The notes under the pieces: generated by a model | Databases searched by the model: none | What the model was told of the DNA's origin: nothing | Seen by the model: only the letters and a program-made list of their open reading frames with translations | Position numbers and translations under genes: made by a program | In this document: positions 7,571 to 18,959 of the stretch, in pieces | Layout of the letters: the number at the start of each line of letters is the position of its first letter | Position numbering within the stretch: the stretch's first letter is position 1 | Source: Roseivirga sp. UBA6061 | GTDB taxonomy: Bacteria; Bacteroidota; Bacteroidia; Cytophagales; Cyclobacteriaceae | NCBI GenBank assembly: GCA_002427745.1 | Contig: DIYF01000157.1 | Coordinates: 1-58,097, forward strand | DNA: 58,097 nucleotides | Direction: 5' to 3'

Positions 7571-8533
7571 TTATTTGGCACGCTCCGTGGTGAATTTCAC
7601 CAGCTCTTCCAGTGCATCGCGTGTTTCTGAGGGAGGAAATTCATGAAGTAAGGCGATAGATTTTGACCGGTACTCCAGCATTTTATCTTCGGCATATTTC
7701 AATCCGCCATGCCTTTCTACTTCAGATACCAGGTAGTCCAGGCTGGCCTCATCCGTACTTTTGTGCTTAACGATTCTGATCAGTTTCTTACGCAGCCGCC
7801 TGTCACAATTATTCAGCGTATAGATAAGAGGGAGTGTTAGTTTTTTCTCTTTGATATCGTTGCGTGTAGGCTTACCCACTTCGGCTTTGCCATAGTCAAA
7901 AAGATCATCCTTGATCTGGAAGGCAATCCCCAGGTTTTCACCGAACTCATAGAGTTTTTGTACCTGCGCATCATCCTCAAATGTAGAAGCAGCTCCGGCC
8001 TTGCAGGCGGCCGCCAGAAGGGTAGCCGTCTTGCCATTGATGATTTCATAGTACACCTCCTCATCGAAGTTGAGCTTTTTCGATTTACCTATCTGAAGCA
8101 GTTCTCCTTCGATTACCTTTTTGATAGAGTCAGAGAAGATTTCCAGTGTGCGGTGGTCACCGTTGTCGAGCAGGAGAGAGATACTTTTGGAGAAGAGCAC
8201 ATTGCCGGTTAAAACAGCCGCATTGTTTTTCCAGAGAGCGTTGACCGAAAAGGCTCCTCTTCTCAGCATAGAGTCGTCCACTATATCGTCATGAACGAGT
8301 GATGAAGTGTGTAGCATTTCTACTACCAGTGCGGCTCTGAAGCTTTGCTGATTGATTTCACCCCCTAGCTTTGCACAAAGCAGCACAAACATGGGACGCA
8401 TTTGCTTGCCTTTTTGAAGGGTGAGATAGCGGAGTATTTTGTCAAGCAGGAATACGTCACTCTCAAATGCTTCCCTGAAGTATTCTTCAAAAGAGGTCAG
8501 CTCAGTGCCTATAGCTGCTTTAATTAGTTTCAT
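7571..8533 (-). CDS. Polyprenyl diphosphate synthase (trans-isoprenyl chain elongation)
   Basis: A 320-residue all-helical prenyltransferase. The first aspartate-rich motif DDIVDD is at residues 82-87 and the second, DDLFDY, at about 209-214; both bind magnesium and the diphosphate. The GKQMRP motif at 42-47 binds isopentenyl diphosphate. It extends an allylic primer with isopentenyl diphosphate to a long all-trans chain, in Bacteroidota usually the menaquinone side chain. Length and motifs fit the IspB/HepS type rather than farnesyl synthase, but chain length cannot be read reliably. Start MKLIKAAIG has no competing upstream Met. Confidence 0.92.
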   Translation of the reverse strand: MKLIKAAIGTELTSFEEYFREAFESDVFLLDKILRYLTLQKGKQMRPMFVLLCAKLGGEINQQSFRAALVVEMLHTSSLVHDDIVDDSMLRRGAFSVNALWKNNAAVLTGNVLFSKSISLLLDNGDHRTLEIFSDSIKKVIEGELLQIGKSKKLNFDEEVYYEIINGKTATLLAAACKAGAASTFEDDAQVQKLYEFGENLGIAFQIKDDLFDYGKAEVGKPTRNDIKEKKLTLPLIYTLNNCDRRLRKKLIRIVKHKSTDEASLDYLVSEVERHGGLKYAEDKMLEYRSKSIALLHEFPPSETRDALEELVKFTTERAK

Positions 8534-8694
8534 CGAGGTTTCCTGATGCTTTTCAGACCTGCCTTTAACCCAATCTTTCAGTGGTCACATCAGGGGTCGT
8601 AAAACTAGTTAAATGAATTGTGACTTTTGAAGGGAAAGTCCGAAGTATTGTCCGTTGGTATAGTAATTCACGTTTCAGGCTCTGAATAAGCATT

Positions 8695-10539
8695 TTACAG
8701 TCCCTCAATATCTTCTAAAACCTCGATGCCGCTTCGTCTCATTAGCTCACTCGCATTAAAATCTGTACAGATCTTCGGTGTCAGGGTATAGTTAAACAGC
8801 ATATTGCCGTCTTTGATTTCACTGTTAAAGCTATAGTTGGTCACCAGTTCATGTTTTCCTGCCAGTATCGCCAGATCCAGATCATGAGTAGAAATCAGAC
8901 CAAACGCATTCAGATCTGCCAGTTGTTTGATTAATGAAAAGCCTCCTTTATGTCGGTCCTTGGAGTTAGTACCCTTGAACATTTCGTCCAGCATAAAAAA
9001 GATCGGTTCCTCTTGCCTGAGCAGCTCCAGCAGACTTTCTACCCGTCTTAGTTCTGCATAGAAAGATGAAATCCCCTCTTCCAGGTTGTCCTGCGTTCGC
9101 ATACTTGAGAAAATACGCATGGAAGAAATGCTGGCCGAACGCGCACAGCAGGGTGCACCGATAAAAGCCAGCACCAGGTTAATGCCTACCGTTCTCAGGA
9201 AGGTACTTTTGCCGGCCATGTTCGAACCGGTAATCATATCAATCTCACCCCGGCCCTCCAGTGCGAAATCATTGCATACTCTTTTTTGCTCGCTGAGCAG
9301 AGGGTGTCCCAGCTGCTCAAATCGAATGCTGTAAGGCGCTTCTTTGATTTGAGGATAGCAGTAAGAGGGATTGGCATAAGCAAAGCCAGCCATACTGTTG
9401 AACACCTCAAATTCACTGATCGCTGCGGCCCAGCCGGCCAGGTATTTCCCGTTTCTGACTTTCCATTGTTCGGAGAATATAATCCAGTAGATGTCGGTAA
9501 GGAAAAAGAAATTGAGAACGGGGTAGAACTTATTACCACCAAAAAGATCATTCTTAGTACCGCGCTGCTGAAAAAAATGCAGAATTCTTTTGAGACGATT
9601 GATCTCGTTGGCGGCAGAATAACCATCCCGGTTCAGTACAGACTGAAGGTTTTTTAATAGCTCCGACTCAAAATTCCTGCCCTCAATTTTTTGAATCAGC
9701 GCATGATAGCCGCCCAGTACTTTTACGTTTTCATGCGTATTGTCAATGATGTCTTCTGCTAGGGGCTTCAGCTTCTTCAGCACCTGTGAACTGATCAAAA
9801 GGACAACCGCCAGTGGAAGCAGATAGTAGTACCAGTCTGAAGCATAAGCGTTGATGATATAATACACCCCGGTAGTGAGCGCTGCAACCGACAAAATGAT
9901 GGCAGCCGGTATATAGACCGATTTCCTGGGGAGTAGCTGCACCGGAGTCTGAATCCAGTTCAGAAGCTTCTTGTACTGACTTTTTTTGTTACTGAAGGCC
10001 ATACCTGAAGCCTGGAATCTTTGCCGCCACTCAAGGTCGGTGCTGAGCTCCTTTACCGCCTGCTGTCTGGCCTCAATCAAAGGTTTGTCCGCAGGCTCTG
10101 AAAGCCATTGGGCCAGCAGCTGATTACCCGATTCGGTCGTGGTACGATTTACCAGTTGAAAAAGAGAGTGTGTACCGAAAATGTCAAAATCTGCTACATA
10201 GGCATGATCTGTAGTCAGAAACTCTTCTCCGGAGTCAAAGCCTGATAGTTTGCTATCCAGCCTGTCGAGCTCCTGTTGATTGATGGTCTTCAGAAAGTTC
10301 GCCTGGCGCTTGTCTCTTAATACCTGATTGTAGTTTTTCATCAGGTTGGTGAAAGCGAATAAGAGGAGGGGGGCAGCGATGAGCAGAATAACCAGCTCAC
10401 CGGCATTAGCCGATACCGCAATTACGGTGACCAGAGCCGCAAAAACCACGAATCTCAGCGTAGAGAGCTGGTTTAATTTCTGACCGAGGGCTTGTTCCTC
10501 TTCTGCGTACTTCTGAATGTTGTCCTGATAGATTTTCAC
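8695..10539 (-). CDS. Membrane-anchored MutS-family ATPase
   Basis: About 614 residues from the proposed GTG start at 10537-10539 (VKIYQDNIQKYAEEE, where family members usually begin). The frame stays open to a TTG at 10602. Residues 30-75 form two adjacent hydrophobic helices, and another hydrophobic pair lies near residues 200-250 (IPAAIILSVAALTTGVYYI and WYYYLLPLAVVLLIS). The C-terminal third is a MutS domain V ATPase with Walker A GSNMAGKS and the Walker B region FFMLDEMFKGT. The mismatch-recognition domain of MutS is missing, so this is not the canonical repair protein. The family is common in Bacteroidota and its role is unknown. An ABC-type ATPase at the membrane is a reasonable description. 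Confidence 0.8.
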   Translation of the reverse strand: MKIYQDNIQKYAEEEQALGQKLNQLSTLRFVVFAALVTVIAVSANAGELVILLIAAPLLLFAFTNLMKNYNQVLRDKRQANFLKTINQQELDRLDSKLSGFDSGEEFLTTDHAYVADFDIFGTHSLFQLVNRTTTESGNQLLAQWLSEPADKPLIEARQQAVKELSTDLEWRQRFQASGMAFSNKKSQYKKLLNWIQTPVQLLPRKSVYIPAAIILSVAALTTGVYYIINAYASDWYYYLLPLAVVLLISSQVLKKLKPLAEDIIDNTHENVKVLGGYHALIQKIEGRNFESELLKNLQSVLNRDGYSAANEINRLKRILHFFQQRGTKNDLFGGNKFYPVLNFFFLTDIYWIIFSEQWKVRNGKYLAGWAAAISEFEVFNSMAGFAYANPSYCYPQIKEAPYSIRFEQLGHPLLSEQKRVCNDFALEGRGEIDMITGSNMAGKSTFLRTVGINLVLAFIGAPCCARSASISSMRIFSSMRTQDNLEEGISSFYAELRRVESLLELLRQEEPIFFMLDEMFKGTNSKDRHKGGFSLIKQLADLNAFGLISTHDLDLAILAGKHELVTNYSFNSEIKDGNMLFNYTLTPKICTDFNASELMRRSGIEVLEDIEGL

Positions 10540-10659
10540 ACTTCCTGCCTTTTGAAGAAACGTTCGAGACAACAGATAAAAATCTGCTGCCCCTGATTTC
10601 AAAGGCGAATATAAGATTAAGAAATCTTTGAAGGTATACGAAGGAGGAAATCCGGGTGG

Positions 10660-11874
10660 CTAGTTTGCCTTCATCTGGTTCACTGCTTCCAGCAGACCGC
10701 TGGCCATTTCTCGCTCCTCATCATCAGAAGCCAGGGTTTTGGCTCTTTCCAACTGCTCCACAGCAGGCTTATAATTGCCCAGCAACCCATTGGTATAACC
10801 CAGCAGAGAGGTAGCAGCAAAGCTCTTGTCGTTAATGCTTACGGCTTGCACCAGTAGCTCAGCCGCAAACTTATGCATGGTATCACCCTCAAGTCCGTCT
10901 ATGATCTCCAGGGCAGTCTCAAACAGGAATTGCTCTTTTCCATCGTCTGTCACATGGTTGTTCAGGTAGGTGTTTACCTCAAAGGTGTATTTGTCATATT
11001 CTCTTCGCTGTCCGTAATAGAGCTTTTTGGTGATATACGCGGCTTCCGCTATCTCATAGGGAGCCAGGAATTCTGGGAGTATCTGTACCACCAGTTGCTG
11101 TAACAGGTGCTCATCTCCGTATTTGATACTGAGCTGCAGATTGTCATTGTACACGGCTTTGAGATAGTCCTTGTACTCCTCCTCACCATGCCAGCTGATG
11201 ATGCTGTCCTTATGGCTGGAGATATACTGATAAGGGGCACCTGAAAGCTGGTTTTCAAATCGGGAGACAAGCCAGAGGGTTTCTACGCTCTGATAGTCAT
11301 CTGACAAGAGCTCATCAATATGTTTTTTGGCCACCACCTGGGCACGTTCCGGATCTACTCTTTCCAGCAGGCTGATCAGCTCAAGACGTTCGTCTTTTGT
11401 GATCAGGAGATTCTCGTACTTCTCTTCCAAAGCAGGGAGCAGGGTATAATTACTCAGTGTTTGTTCGCCATAGGCCAGTAAGGCTTCGGCCGGTACAAAG
11501 CCACCAATTCTCTCAAAGATCTCACGTCCTGTGGTGACAAACAGCAGGGTGGGGTAGCCGTCTACGCCAAAGCTTCTGGCCAGCTGGTAGCCGAATTCAC
11601 TTTCCGCATCAAACTTCAGGTTGATGAAATTATCGTTGAAATAGGTAATCACACTTTCGCTGGTGTATACCTCTTTGTCCAGCTTGTGGCAGTAAGTACA
11701 CCAGTCAGTGTACACATCAATAAATACCAGCTTTTTTTCCTCACTGGCCTTCTCAAAAGCAGCGTCCCAGTCTTTTTCAGACCTGATCTCAATGAAATTG
11801 ATGCTGTTGGCCCATGCAGCAGATGTGCAGACCAACAGAGCAATGACGGTAAATATGAATTTCGGAACTCTCAT
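10660..11874 (-). CDS. Exported thioredoxin-fold protein with a helical C-terminal region
   Basis: A 404-residue protein with a signal peptide (residues 1-22, ending AWA). A thioredoxin domain follows with active-site Cys59-Thr-Tyr-Cys62 in DVYTDWCTYCHKL, resembling DUF255/thioredoxin_7 proteins that act in the periplasm. After about residue 150 the sequence becomes helical with TPR-like spacing near the end (FAATSLLGYTNGLLGNYKPAVEQLERAK). The likely role is periplasmic disulfide exchange, with the helical part binding a partner; the substrate is unknown. It ends 57 bp before the MutS-like frame on the same strand. Confidence 0.8.
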   Translation of the reverse strand: MRVPKFIFTVIALLVCTSAAWANSINFIEIRSEKDWDAAFEKASEEKKLVFIDVYTDWCTYCHKLDKEVYTSESVITYFNDNFINLKFDAESEFGYQLARSFGVDGYPTLLFVTTGREIFERIGGFVPAEALLAYGEQTLSNYTLLPALEEKYENLLITKDERLELISLLERVDPERAQVVAKKHIDELLSDDYQSVETLWLVSRFENQLSGAPYQYISSHKDSIISWHGEEEYKDYLKAVYNDNLQLSIKYGDEHLLQQLVVQILPEFLAPYEIAEAAYITKKLYYGQRREYDKYTFEVNTYLNNHVTDDGKEQFLFETALEIIDGLEGDTMHKFAAELLVQAVSINDKSFAATSLLGYTNGLLGNYKPAVEQLERAKTLASDDEEREMASGLLEAVNQMKAN

Positions 11875-11986
11875 GACCCAAGCCTTGTTTGCCTTTCTTA
11901 ACGGACGTATCTCCGTTTATTATATGCTAAGGCAAAGTTAGGCTGTATAGTTCCGCTTATGCTGTATTCCTTGTTAATACTTGTTA

Positions 11987-12358
11987 ATGAAAAAGACCGC
12001 TATCGTAAGTACCCGACCTGAAAGCAACCAATATGCCGTGAGAGCCGCTATGATGCTGGAACAACAAGAGCTGCCCTTTGTGCCGGTGGGAATTCAACTG
12101 GAAACGGGAAAAGTGCTGGGACATGAGGTGCTCGATTTGCAAAAAATGCCAGCGATAGATGAGGTCGATACGATAACATTGTATATGCATGCCATGTTCC
12201 AGAAACAGTGGTATGACTACCTTTTGAGCCTGAAGCCCAGGCGTATAATTTTTAATCCCGGTGCTGAGAATCAGGAGTTTAAAAAGCTGGCTGAAAAGGA
12301 GGGAATAGAATGTCTTGAAGCCTGTACTTTAGTCATGCTTTCCGTAGGCAATTTCTAA
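11987..12358 (+). CDS. CoA-binding-domain protein (YccU-like)
   Basis: A 123-residue Rossmann-like protein. The ATG at 11987 is preferred to a TTG six bases upstream. The sequence STRPESNQYAVRAAMMLEQQ at the N-terminus, PVGIQLETGKVLGHEV in the middle and RIIFNPGAENQEF match the small CoA_binding_2 fold, which resembles the nucleotide-binding half of succinyl-CoA synthetase alpha. Members bind CoA or related nucleotides, but no reaction is assigned. It lies upstream of gyrB in the same direction, with about 110 bp between. Confidence 0.75.
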   Translation: MKKTAIVSTRPESNQYAVRAAMMLEQQELPFVPVGIQLETGKVLGHEVLDLQKMPAIDEVDTITLYMHAMFQKQWYDYLLSLKPRRIIFNPGAENQEFKKLAEKEGIECLEACTLVMLSVGNF

Positions 12359-12386
12359 GTAAAAAATCACTATATTCGTGCTTTAA

Positions 12387-14426
<2,040 letters not shown>

Positions 14427-14450
14427 AACAGAGTTAACGCTAGATATCGA

Positions 14451-14482
14451 AAGGGTTCCTATTTTTAGAGAACCCTTTTTTA
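14451..14482 (+). terminator. Intrinsic terminator after gyrB
   Basis: An 8-bp perfect stem, AAGGGTTC (14451-14458) and GAACCCTT (14470-14477), encloses an 11-nt loop and is followed by a T-run. It lies 24 bp after the gyrB stop and 20 bp before ppk1. Confidence 0.85.
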
Positions 14483-14502
14483 TTAAAGACTTTCCGAGCA
14501 GA

Positions 14503-16626
14503 ATGACCATAACACCCCGATTAGCTTCCAGAATAGAACAGAGTGATCTGATAAGCCGTGACCTGAGCTGGCTTAAGTTCAACCACCGCGTGTTGGATCA
14601 GGCGCGTCACCTCGACCGTACACTCCTGGAAAAGCTCAAGTTTATGGCGATTACTGCCTCCAATCTGGATGAGTTTTTTATGATCAGGATCGGCAGTTTA
14701 TACAACTACCTGGACTACGGCAAAGAGCGATACGACTATTCAGGTTTGAGAGAGATTCCCTTCAAGAACCTGCTTATGTCTCAGTGCCATGAATTTATTG
14801 AGGCACAGCATAAGGTTTTTCTGAATGAACTCAGGCCACAGTTCGGGGAAGCCGGAATCGAGATTGAAAGAAACCTGGAAAACCTTTCGGCAGAGGAAGA
14901 AAAGGAGATCAAAGCCTACTTCAAGCGGATCATCTATCCCATGCTGACCCCTATGGTGTTTGACAGCCACCACTCGTTTCCTATCCTGATGAACAAGATT
15001 CTGATCTTTGCCGTGGTGACCCGCATTCCCGGAGACCGGAAACGCTCTAACCGGAAGTTCTCCTTTGTGCAGATTCCACAAAACCTGGACCGGTTTTACG
15101 AACTTGAACGGGAGGATAAAATGGTATTTGTACCCATTGAAGAAATCATCAGAGAGTACATTCACAAGCTGTTCCGCAATGTGGATATTGTCGCCTGTAA
15201 CCTGTTCCGTATTACCCGAAATGGCGATTTCACCCTGGAGGAGAGTGAGGATATAGAGTCTGGCTTTCTGGAAGAAATTAAACAGAAGCTGAAGAAGCGG
15301 AAAACAGGCCGGGTGGTGCGCATGGAGGCAGAAGAGGGCTTTGACAAATCAACCCTCAAGCTGCTGAAGAGCCGTTGGGAACTGGGAGATGAGAACATTT
15401 TTCAGGTAGAGAACCTGGGCCTGATTGACTATACAGGTCTCTGGCAGATTATCAACCATGACAACCTGAGTGATCTGCTGCCGCCTATGCAGGCTCCCGT
15501 AATGCCGCTGTCTTATCCTGAGAGAACGGAGGACATGAGCATCTTTGATATACTGAAGGAAAGAGATGTTTTACTTCATCACCCTTACAACGATATAGAA
15601 CCGCTGCTGGAGCTGATAGAAAAGTCTTCTGAAGACCCTAAGGTGCTTTCTATTAAGCTTACCATCTATCGCCTGGCAAAGAACTCGCGAATTACCAGTG
15701 CCCTGCTCAAAGCGGCTGAAAATGGCAAACACGTATCGGTGTTATTTGAAGTTAAAGCCCGCTTTGATGAGGAGAATAACCTGAGAGAAGCTGCTAAACT
15801 TCAGAAAGCCGGCTGTTTTGTCATTTACGGTATCAGTAGTGTGAAAACACATACCAAACTGCTGTTGGTGGTAAGAAGGGAAGGCAAAAAGGTGACGCGT
15901 TACGTCCACATGTCCAGTGGCAACTACAATGAGAAAACAGCCCGGCTGTATACGGACCTGGGCCTGCTGAGCACTGATGAAACCTACGCACAGGATATTT
16001 CAGAGTTCTTTAATGTAATCACAGGGCACTCACTTCCCCGCGACTATAAGTATCTGATCACGGCTCCCGGTGATATGCGCCAGCAGTTGATTGACCTCAT
16101 CAGAAAAGAAGCAGACCATGCCGGACAGGGGCTCCCTTGTGGCATTGTGATCAAAATCAACTCACTGCAGGACAAAGAGATCATTGAAGAGCTTTATGAA
16201 GCCTCTCAGGCCGGTGTGCCGATTAAGCTGATCGTAAGGGGTATCTGCTGCCTGCGTCCTGGTCGGGCCGGGCTCAGTGAGAACATTGAGGTGATTTCTA
16301 TTGTGGGTGACTATCTGGAGCATTCCAGAATCTATTACTATCATAACAATGGCGATCCGCTGGTGTATGGTGGCAGCGCTGATGTGATGGTGCGAAGCTT
16401 TGATCGCAGAATTGAATCACTCTTTTTAGTAAATGATAGCTTTTGTAAGCAGCAGTGTATCAACCTGCTCAGGTACAACCTGAAGGACAATGTCAATGCT
16501 TACATCATGCAGGAAGATGGTTCATACAAGGTGAGAGAAAGCGAAGGAGAAGAACGCTTCAATGTGCACAAGGAGTTTTTCAGCCTGTCGGAAGAAGAAA
16601 TGCAAACGGCCCGGTTATTCGGCTAA
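14503..16626 (+). CDS. ppk1: Polyphosphate kinase 1
   Basis: A 707-residue protein of full PPK1 length. The N-terminal domain opens with SRDLSWLKFNHRVLDQA and ASNLDEFFMIR. The catalytic C-terminal half has two phospholipase-D-like motifs: YVHMSSGNYNEKTA, whose His is the phosphorylated residue, and YYYHNNGDPLVYGGSADVM with the second active-site His. It reversibly transfers the gamma-phosphate of ATP to inorganic polyphosphate, usually at the inner face of the membrane. The usual H-x-G-T-G-N-Y reads H-M-S-S-G-N-Y here, a mild substitution. Its TAA overlaps the TAG of the convergent Ppx/GppA gene. Confidence 0.95.
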   Translation: MTITPRLASRIEQSDLISRDLSWLKFNHRVLDQARHLDRTLLEKLKFMAITASNLDEFFMIRIGSLYNYLDYGKERYDYSGLREIPFKNLLMSQCHEFIEAQHKVFLNELRPQFGEAGIEIERNLENLSAEEEKEIKAYFKRIIYPMLTPMVFDSHHSFPILMNKILIFAVVTRIPGDRKRSNRKFSFVQIPQNLDRFYELEREDKMVFVPIEEIIREYIHKLFRNVDIVACNLFRITRNGDFTLEESEDIESGFLEEIKQKLKKRKTGRVVRMEAEEGFDKSTLKLLKSRWELGDENIFQVENLGLIDYTGLWQIINHDNLSDLLPPMQAPVMPLSYPERTEDMSIFDILKERDVLLHHPYNDIEPLLELIEKSSEDPKVLSIKLTIYRLAKNSRITSALLKAAENGKHVSVLFEVKARFDEENNLREAAKLQKAGCFVIYGISSVKTHTKLLLVVRREGKKVTRYVHMSSGNYNEKTARLYTDLGLLSTDETYAQDISEFFNVITGHSLPRDYKYLITAPGDMRQQLIDLIRKEADHAGQGLPCGIVIKINSLQDKEIIEELYEASQAGVPIKLIVRGICCLRPGRAGLSENIEVISIVGDYLEHSRIYYYHNNGDPLVYGGSADVMVRSFDRRIESLFLVNDSFCKQQCINLLRYNLKDNVNAYIMQEDGSYKVRESEGEERFNVHKEFFSLSEEEMQTARLFG

Positions 16627-17534
16627 GGTTTTTGGCTTGTCTCAAAGTCAAGTTCAAGTCGTTTGATATTGCGTTCATACAGCAATTGCATCAGGCCGTC
16701 TTTGAGCCCCACATCAGGCACCATAATCTTTTTACAGCCGGCTGCTTTCATGGCTTTGAGATAGATACCGGTGGCAGGAATAATGACATCCGCCCGGTCC
16801 GGGTTAAGCTGTAGCTTGTGAATGCGTTCGTCAATAGAGAGGGACTCCACATAGTCTCTTACCTGCTCTACTTTTTTAAGGCTCAGGTATAGATGCCCTT
16901 TTTTATCGGCCAGGTCATAAATCTTATTGATGTTTCCTCCCGTACCAATGGCAGTCACAGGGCCTTCAAGACCACTGGTTTTCCTGGCCACCCAGGCATC
17001 AATCTGTTCTAAAGGATCACGGCCTGTTTTATGCTCCAGCGTCCTTACCGACCCGACCCTGAAAGATTTTGCATGCTTTTTCTTTCGGTCAACGATCAGG
17101 TTGATTTCTGTACTACCACCGCCTACATCAATGTGAAGATAATTGTCTGTTGATAGGTTTTTGACCACCACATTATTGATCAGCTCTGCCTCCCGGTCAC
17201 CATCGATGATATGGATTTTCAAACCCAGCAGTTGTCTGGCCTTTTCCGCGATCCTGTATCCATTCTCTGATTCCCGCATAGCCGAAGTGGCGCAGGCATA
17301 GTAGTCGTCTACCTCATAGAGGTCAATCAGCAGTTTAAAGGCGTGCATAAGCCGGAAAAACTTATCCTCCTTGTCCGGCCCGATTTTGCCATATTTAAAA
17401 ACGTCCTGCCCCAGCCTGAGTGGAAAGCGCACATATTCCAGGCGTTTGAAATTGTGCTCTCCCTGGTATTCAATCACATTGGTTACCTGGAAGCGAATGG
17501 CATTGGAGCCGATGTCAATGGCTGCTAGCTTCAA
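16623..17534 (-). CDS. Ppx/GppA-family phosphatase (exopolyphosphatase-like), short form
   Basis: A 303-residue ASKHA-fold protein. The N-terminal phosphate-binding loop IDIGSNAIRFQ is present, as are CATSAMRESENG and the second loop HIDVGGGSTEINL, with ATGIYLKAM and VPDVGLKDGLM at the end. This is the two-lobe Ppx/GppA core without the C-terminal HD-like domain of E. coli Ppx. It would remove terminal phosphates from polyphosphate or from pppGpp. Being tail to tail with ppk1, polyphosphate is the more likely substrate. The stop codons of the two genes share bases 16624-16625. Confidence 0.88.
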   Translation of the reverse strand: MKLAAIDIGSNAIRFQVTNVIEYQGEHNFKRLEYVRFPLRLGQDVFKYGKIGPDKEDKFFRLMHAFKLLIDLYEVDDYYACATSAMRESENGYRIAEKARQLLGLKIHIIDGDREAELINNVVVKNLSTDNYLHIDVGGGSTEINLIVDRKKKHAKSFRVGSVRTLEHKTGRDPLEQIDAWVARKTSGLEGPVTAIGTGGNINKIYDLADKKGHLYLSLKKVEQVRDYVESLSIDERIHKLQLNPDRADVIIPATGIYLKAMKAAGCKKIMVPDVGLKDGLMQLLYERNIKRLELDFETSQKP

Positions 17535-17668
17535 TACAGAGGGGCATTGGTCATGTGTTAAAATTGAAGAAAAAATCTGTGAAAGGGTAGGGAATAAGAG
17601 TAATTGGAGGGTATAAATGTCAATGCAACGATGTTGCAGCTCAGGTCTTAAACTTCCTATATTAGTAT

Positions 17669-18202
17669 ATGAAAAAATATTTCTACCCCGTTTTTTTAAT
17701 GATAGTCCTCTGGAGCTGCGATAATTCCGGCCCGGGCTTTCCTGAAGGAGAAGTAGTGGGGTATCGCCCTGTCTATTCTTCAGATGTTGATCTGACCATT
17801 TCCATGGGCGAAGCCAGGGAGATTGTCAATACCGGAAAAATCTTCAGGCAGGGTGATATCGTGTTGCTTAATGAAGTAAGCGAAGGAGTGCACTTTATCA
17901 ATAATGCAGACCCGATCAATCCGGTCAACCTGGGGTTTCTTACCATAAAAGGAAGCACAGATATGTCGGTCAGAGGCGATGTGCTTTACGTCAATCAATA
18001 CGCGGATATTGTTGCTTTGGATTTTAGTGACCTGCAAAGTATCAGCGAGATCAGCCGACAGAAGAATGCCTTTGAAGTGGTTTCTTCAGCACAGCTCACG
18101 CCACCGCAAAGCGGATACTATTTTGAGTGCGTGGATGGCAGCAGGGGTCAGGTAGTAGACTGGCAGCTCACAACTATCACAAACCCTAAATGCTACAGGT
18201 AA
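17669..18202 (+). CDS. LVIVD-repeat-like lipoprotein, short
   Basis: A 177-residue protein with a signal peptide and lipoprotein cysteine (IVLWSCDNSG). The body resembles one to two LVIVD beta-propeller repeats, e.g. VHFINNADPINPVNLGFL and LYVNQYADIVALDFSDL. A complete propeller needs more blades, so it may be a truncated relative. The C-terminal Cys pair (YYFECVDG and NPKCYR) may form a disulfide. It is likely anchored to the outer membrane. The stop overlaps the next start (TAATG), so it is co-translated with the following lipoprotein. Function unknown. Confidence 0.7.
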   Translation: MKKYFYPVFLMIVLWSCDNSGPGFPEGEVVGYRPVYSSDVDLTISMGEAREIVNTGKIFRQGDIVLLNEVSEGVHFINNADPINPVNLGFLTIKGSTDMSVRGDVLYVNQYADIVALDFSDLQSISEISRQKNAFEVVSSAQLTPPQSGYYFECVDGSRGQVVDWQLTTITNPKCYR

Positions 18203-18957
18203 TGAAGAAATTGAATATTAAATACTGGTTTTTTGTTTGTCTGGTGCTCTTTGCCTGTACCGAAGATGGTGGTGATTTTAGTCCCAACGGGTCGGGAGGT
18301 ACCGGTACAGCCGGCTCTTTTGCTTCATTCGTGATAGTGGGGGAGCATCTCTATGCCCTCAATGGCACCCAGGTAAAGACTTTTGCTCTGAGCGCCAATG
18401 GTGAGATGACACTTACCAATGAGCTGGAGCTTTACGCCTCGCTGGAGACTGTTTTTCCTTACGGTGATATGCTATTGGTAGGGAGTCAGCAAGGGGTGTT
18501 TTTTCTGGACAGAACCAATCCTGCCCGGCTTGAGAGAATCTCCGTATACCGCCATATCACCTCCTGTGACCCGGTGGTTGCGAGCGGCACTATTGCCTAT
18601 TCTACACTCCGTTCAACACGCTGTCGTTTTGGTAATGTAGACCAGCTGGATGTCATTGACTTCTCTGATATTGAAAATCCGGGTATCATCAGATCTTACC
18701 CTGCGGTAGAGCCTCTGGGGCTTGGTTTGAGAGGACAGTTTCTCTTCTTATGCGAAAATGGCGGACTGAGCATGTATGATACCGCTGACCCGGCCAATCT
18801 GGAAAAATTGGATGAGTTGATGTTTGACGATGCTATCGCCATCGATGTCATTCCTACGGATCAGTTTCTCATTGTTACTACCAACCGGGGGATTTACAAT
18901 GTTCAGTTTGCAGATACCGGAGACATGCGGGTGATCGGTCAGATTACAGCGAACTAA
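18202..18957 (+). CDS. LVIVD-repeat beta-propeller-like lipoprotein
   Basis: About 251 residues from the ATG at 18202, which overlaps the upstream stop; an in-frame ATG 12 bp earlier is less likely. The signal peptide ends at a lipobox cysteine, LVLFACTEDG. A Gly/Ser-rich linker (NGSGGTGTAGS) is followed by repeated LVIVD-like units: VVIGEHLYALN-type strands, QGVFFLDRTNPARLERIS, LDVIDFSDIENPGIIRSYP and GLSMYDTADPANLEKLDEL. This predicts an extracytoplasmic propeller. It is the middle gene of a three-gene unit of exported proteins. No enzymatic residues are recognised. Confidence 0.8.
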   Translation: MKKLNIKYWFFVCLVLFACTEDGGDFSPNGSGGTGTAGSFASFVIVGEHLYALNGTQVKTFALSANGEMTLTNELELYASLETVFPYGDMLLVGSQQGVFFLDRTNPARLERISVYRHITSCDPVVASGTIAYSTLRSTRCRFGNVDQLDVIDFSDIENPGIIRSYPAVEPLGLGLRGQFLFLCENGGLSMYDTADPANLEKLDELMFDDAIAIDVIPTDQFLIVTTNRGIYNVQFADTGDMRVIGQITAN

Positions 18958-18959
18958 GC

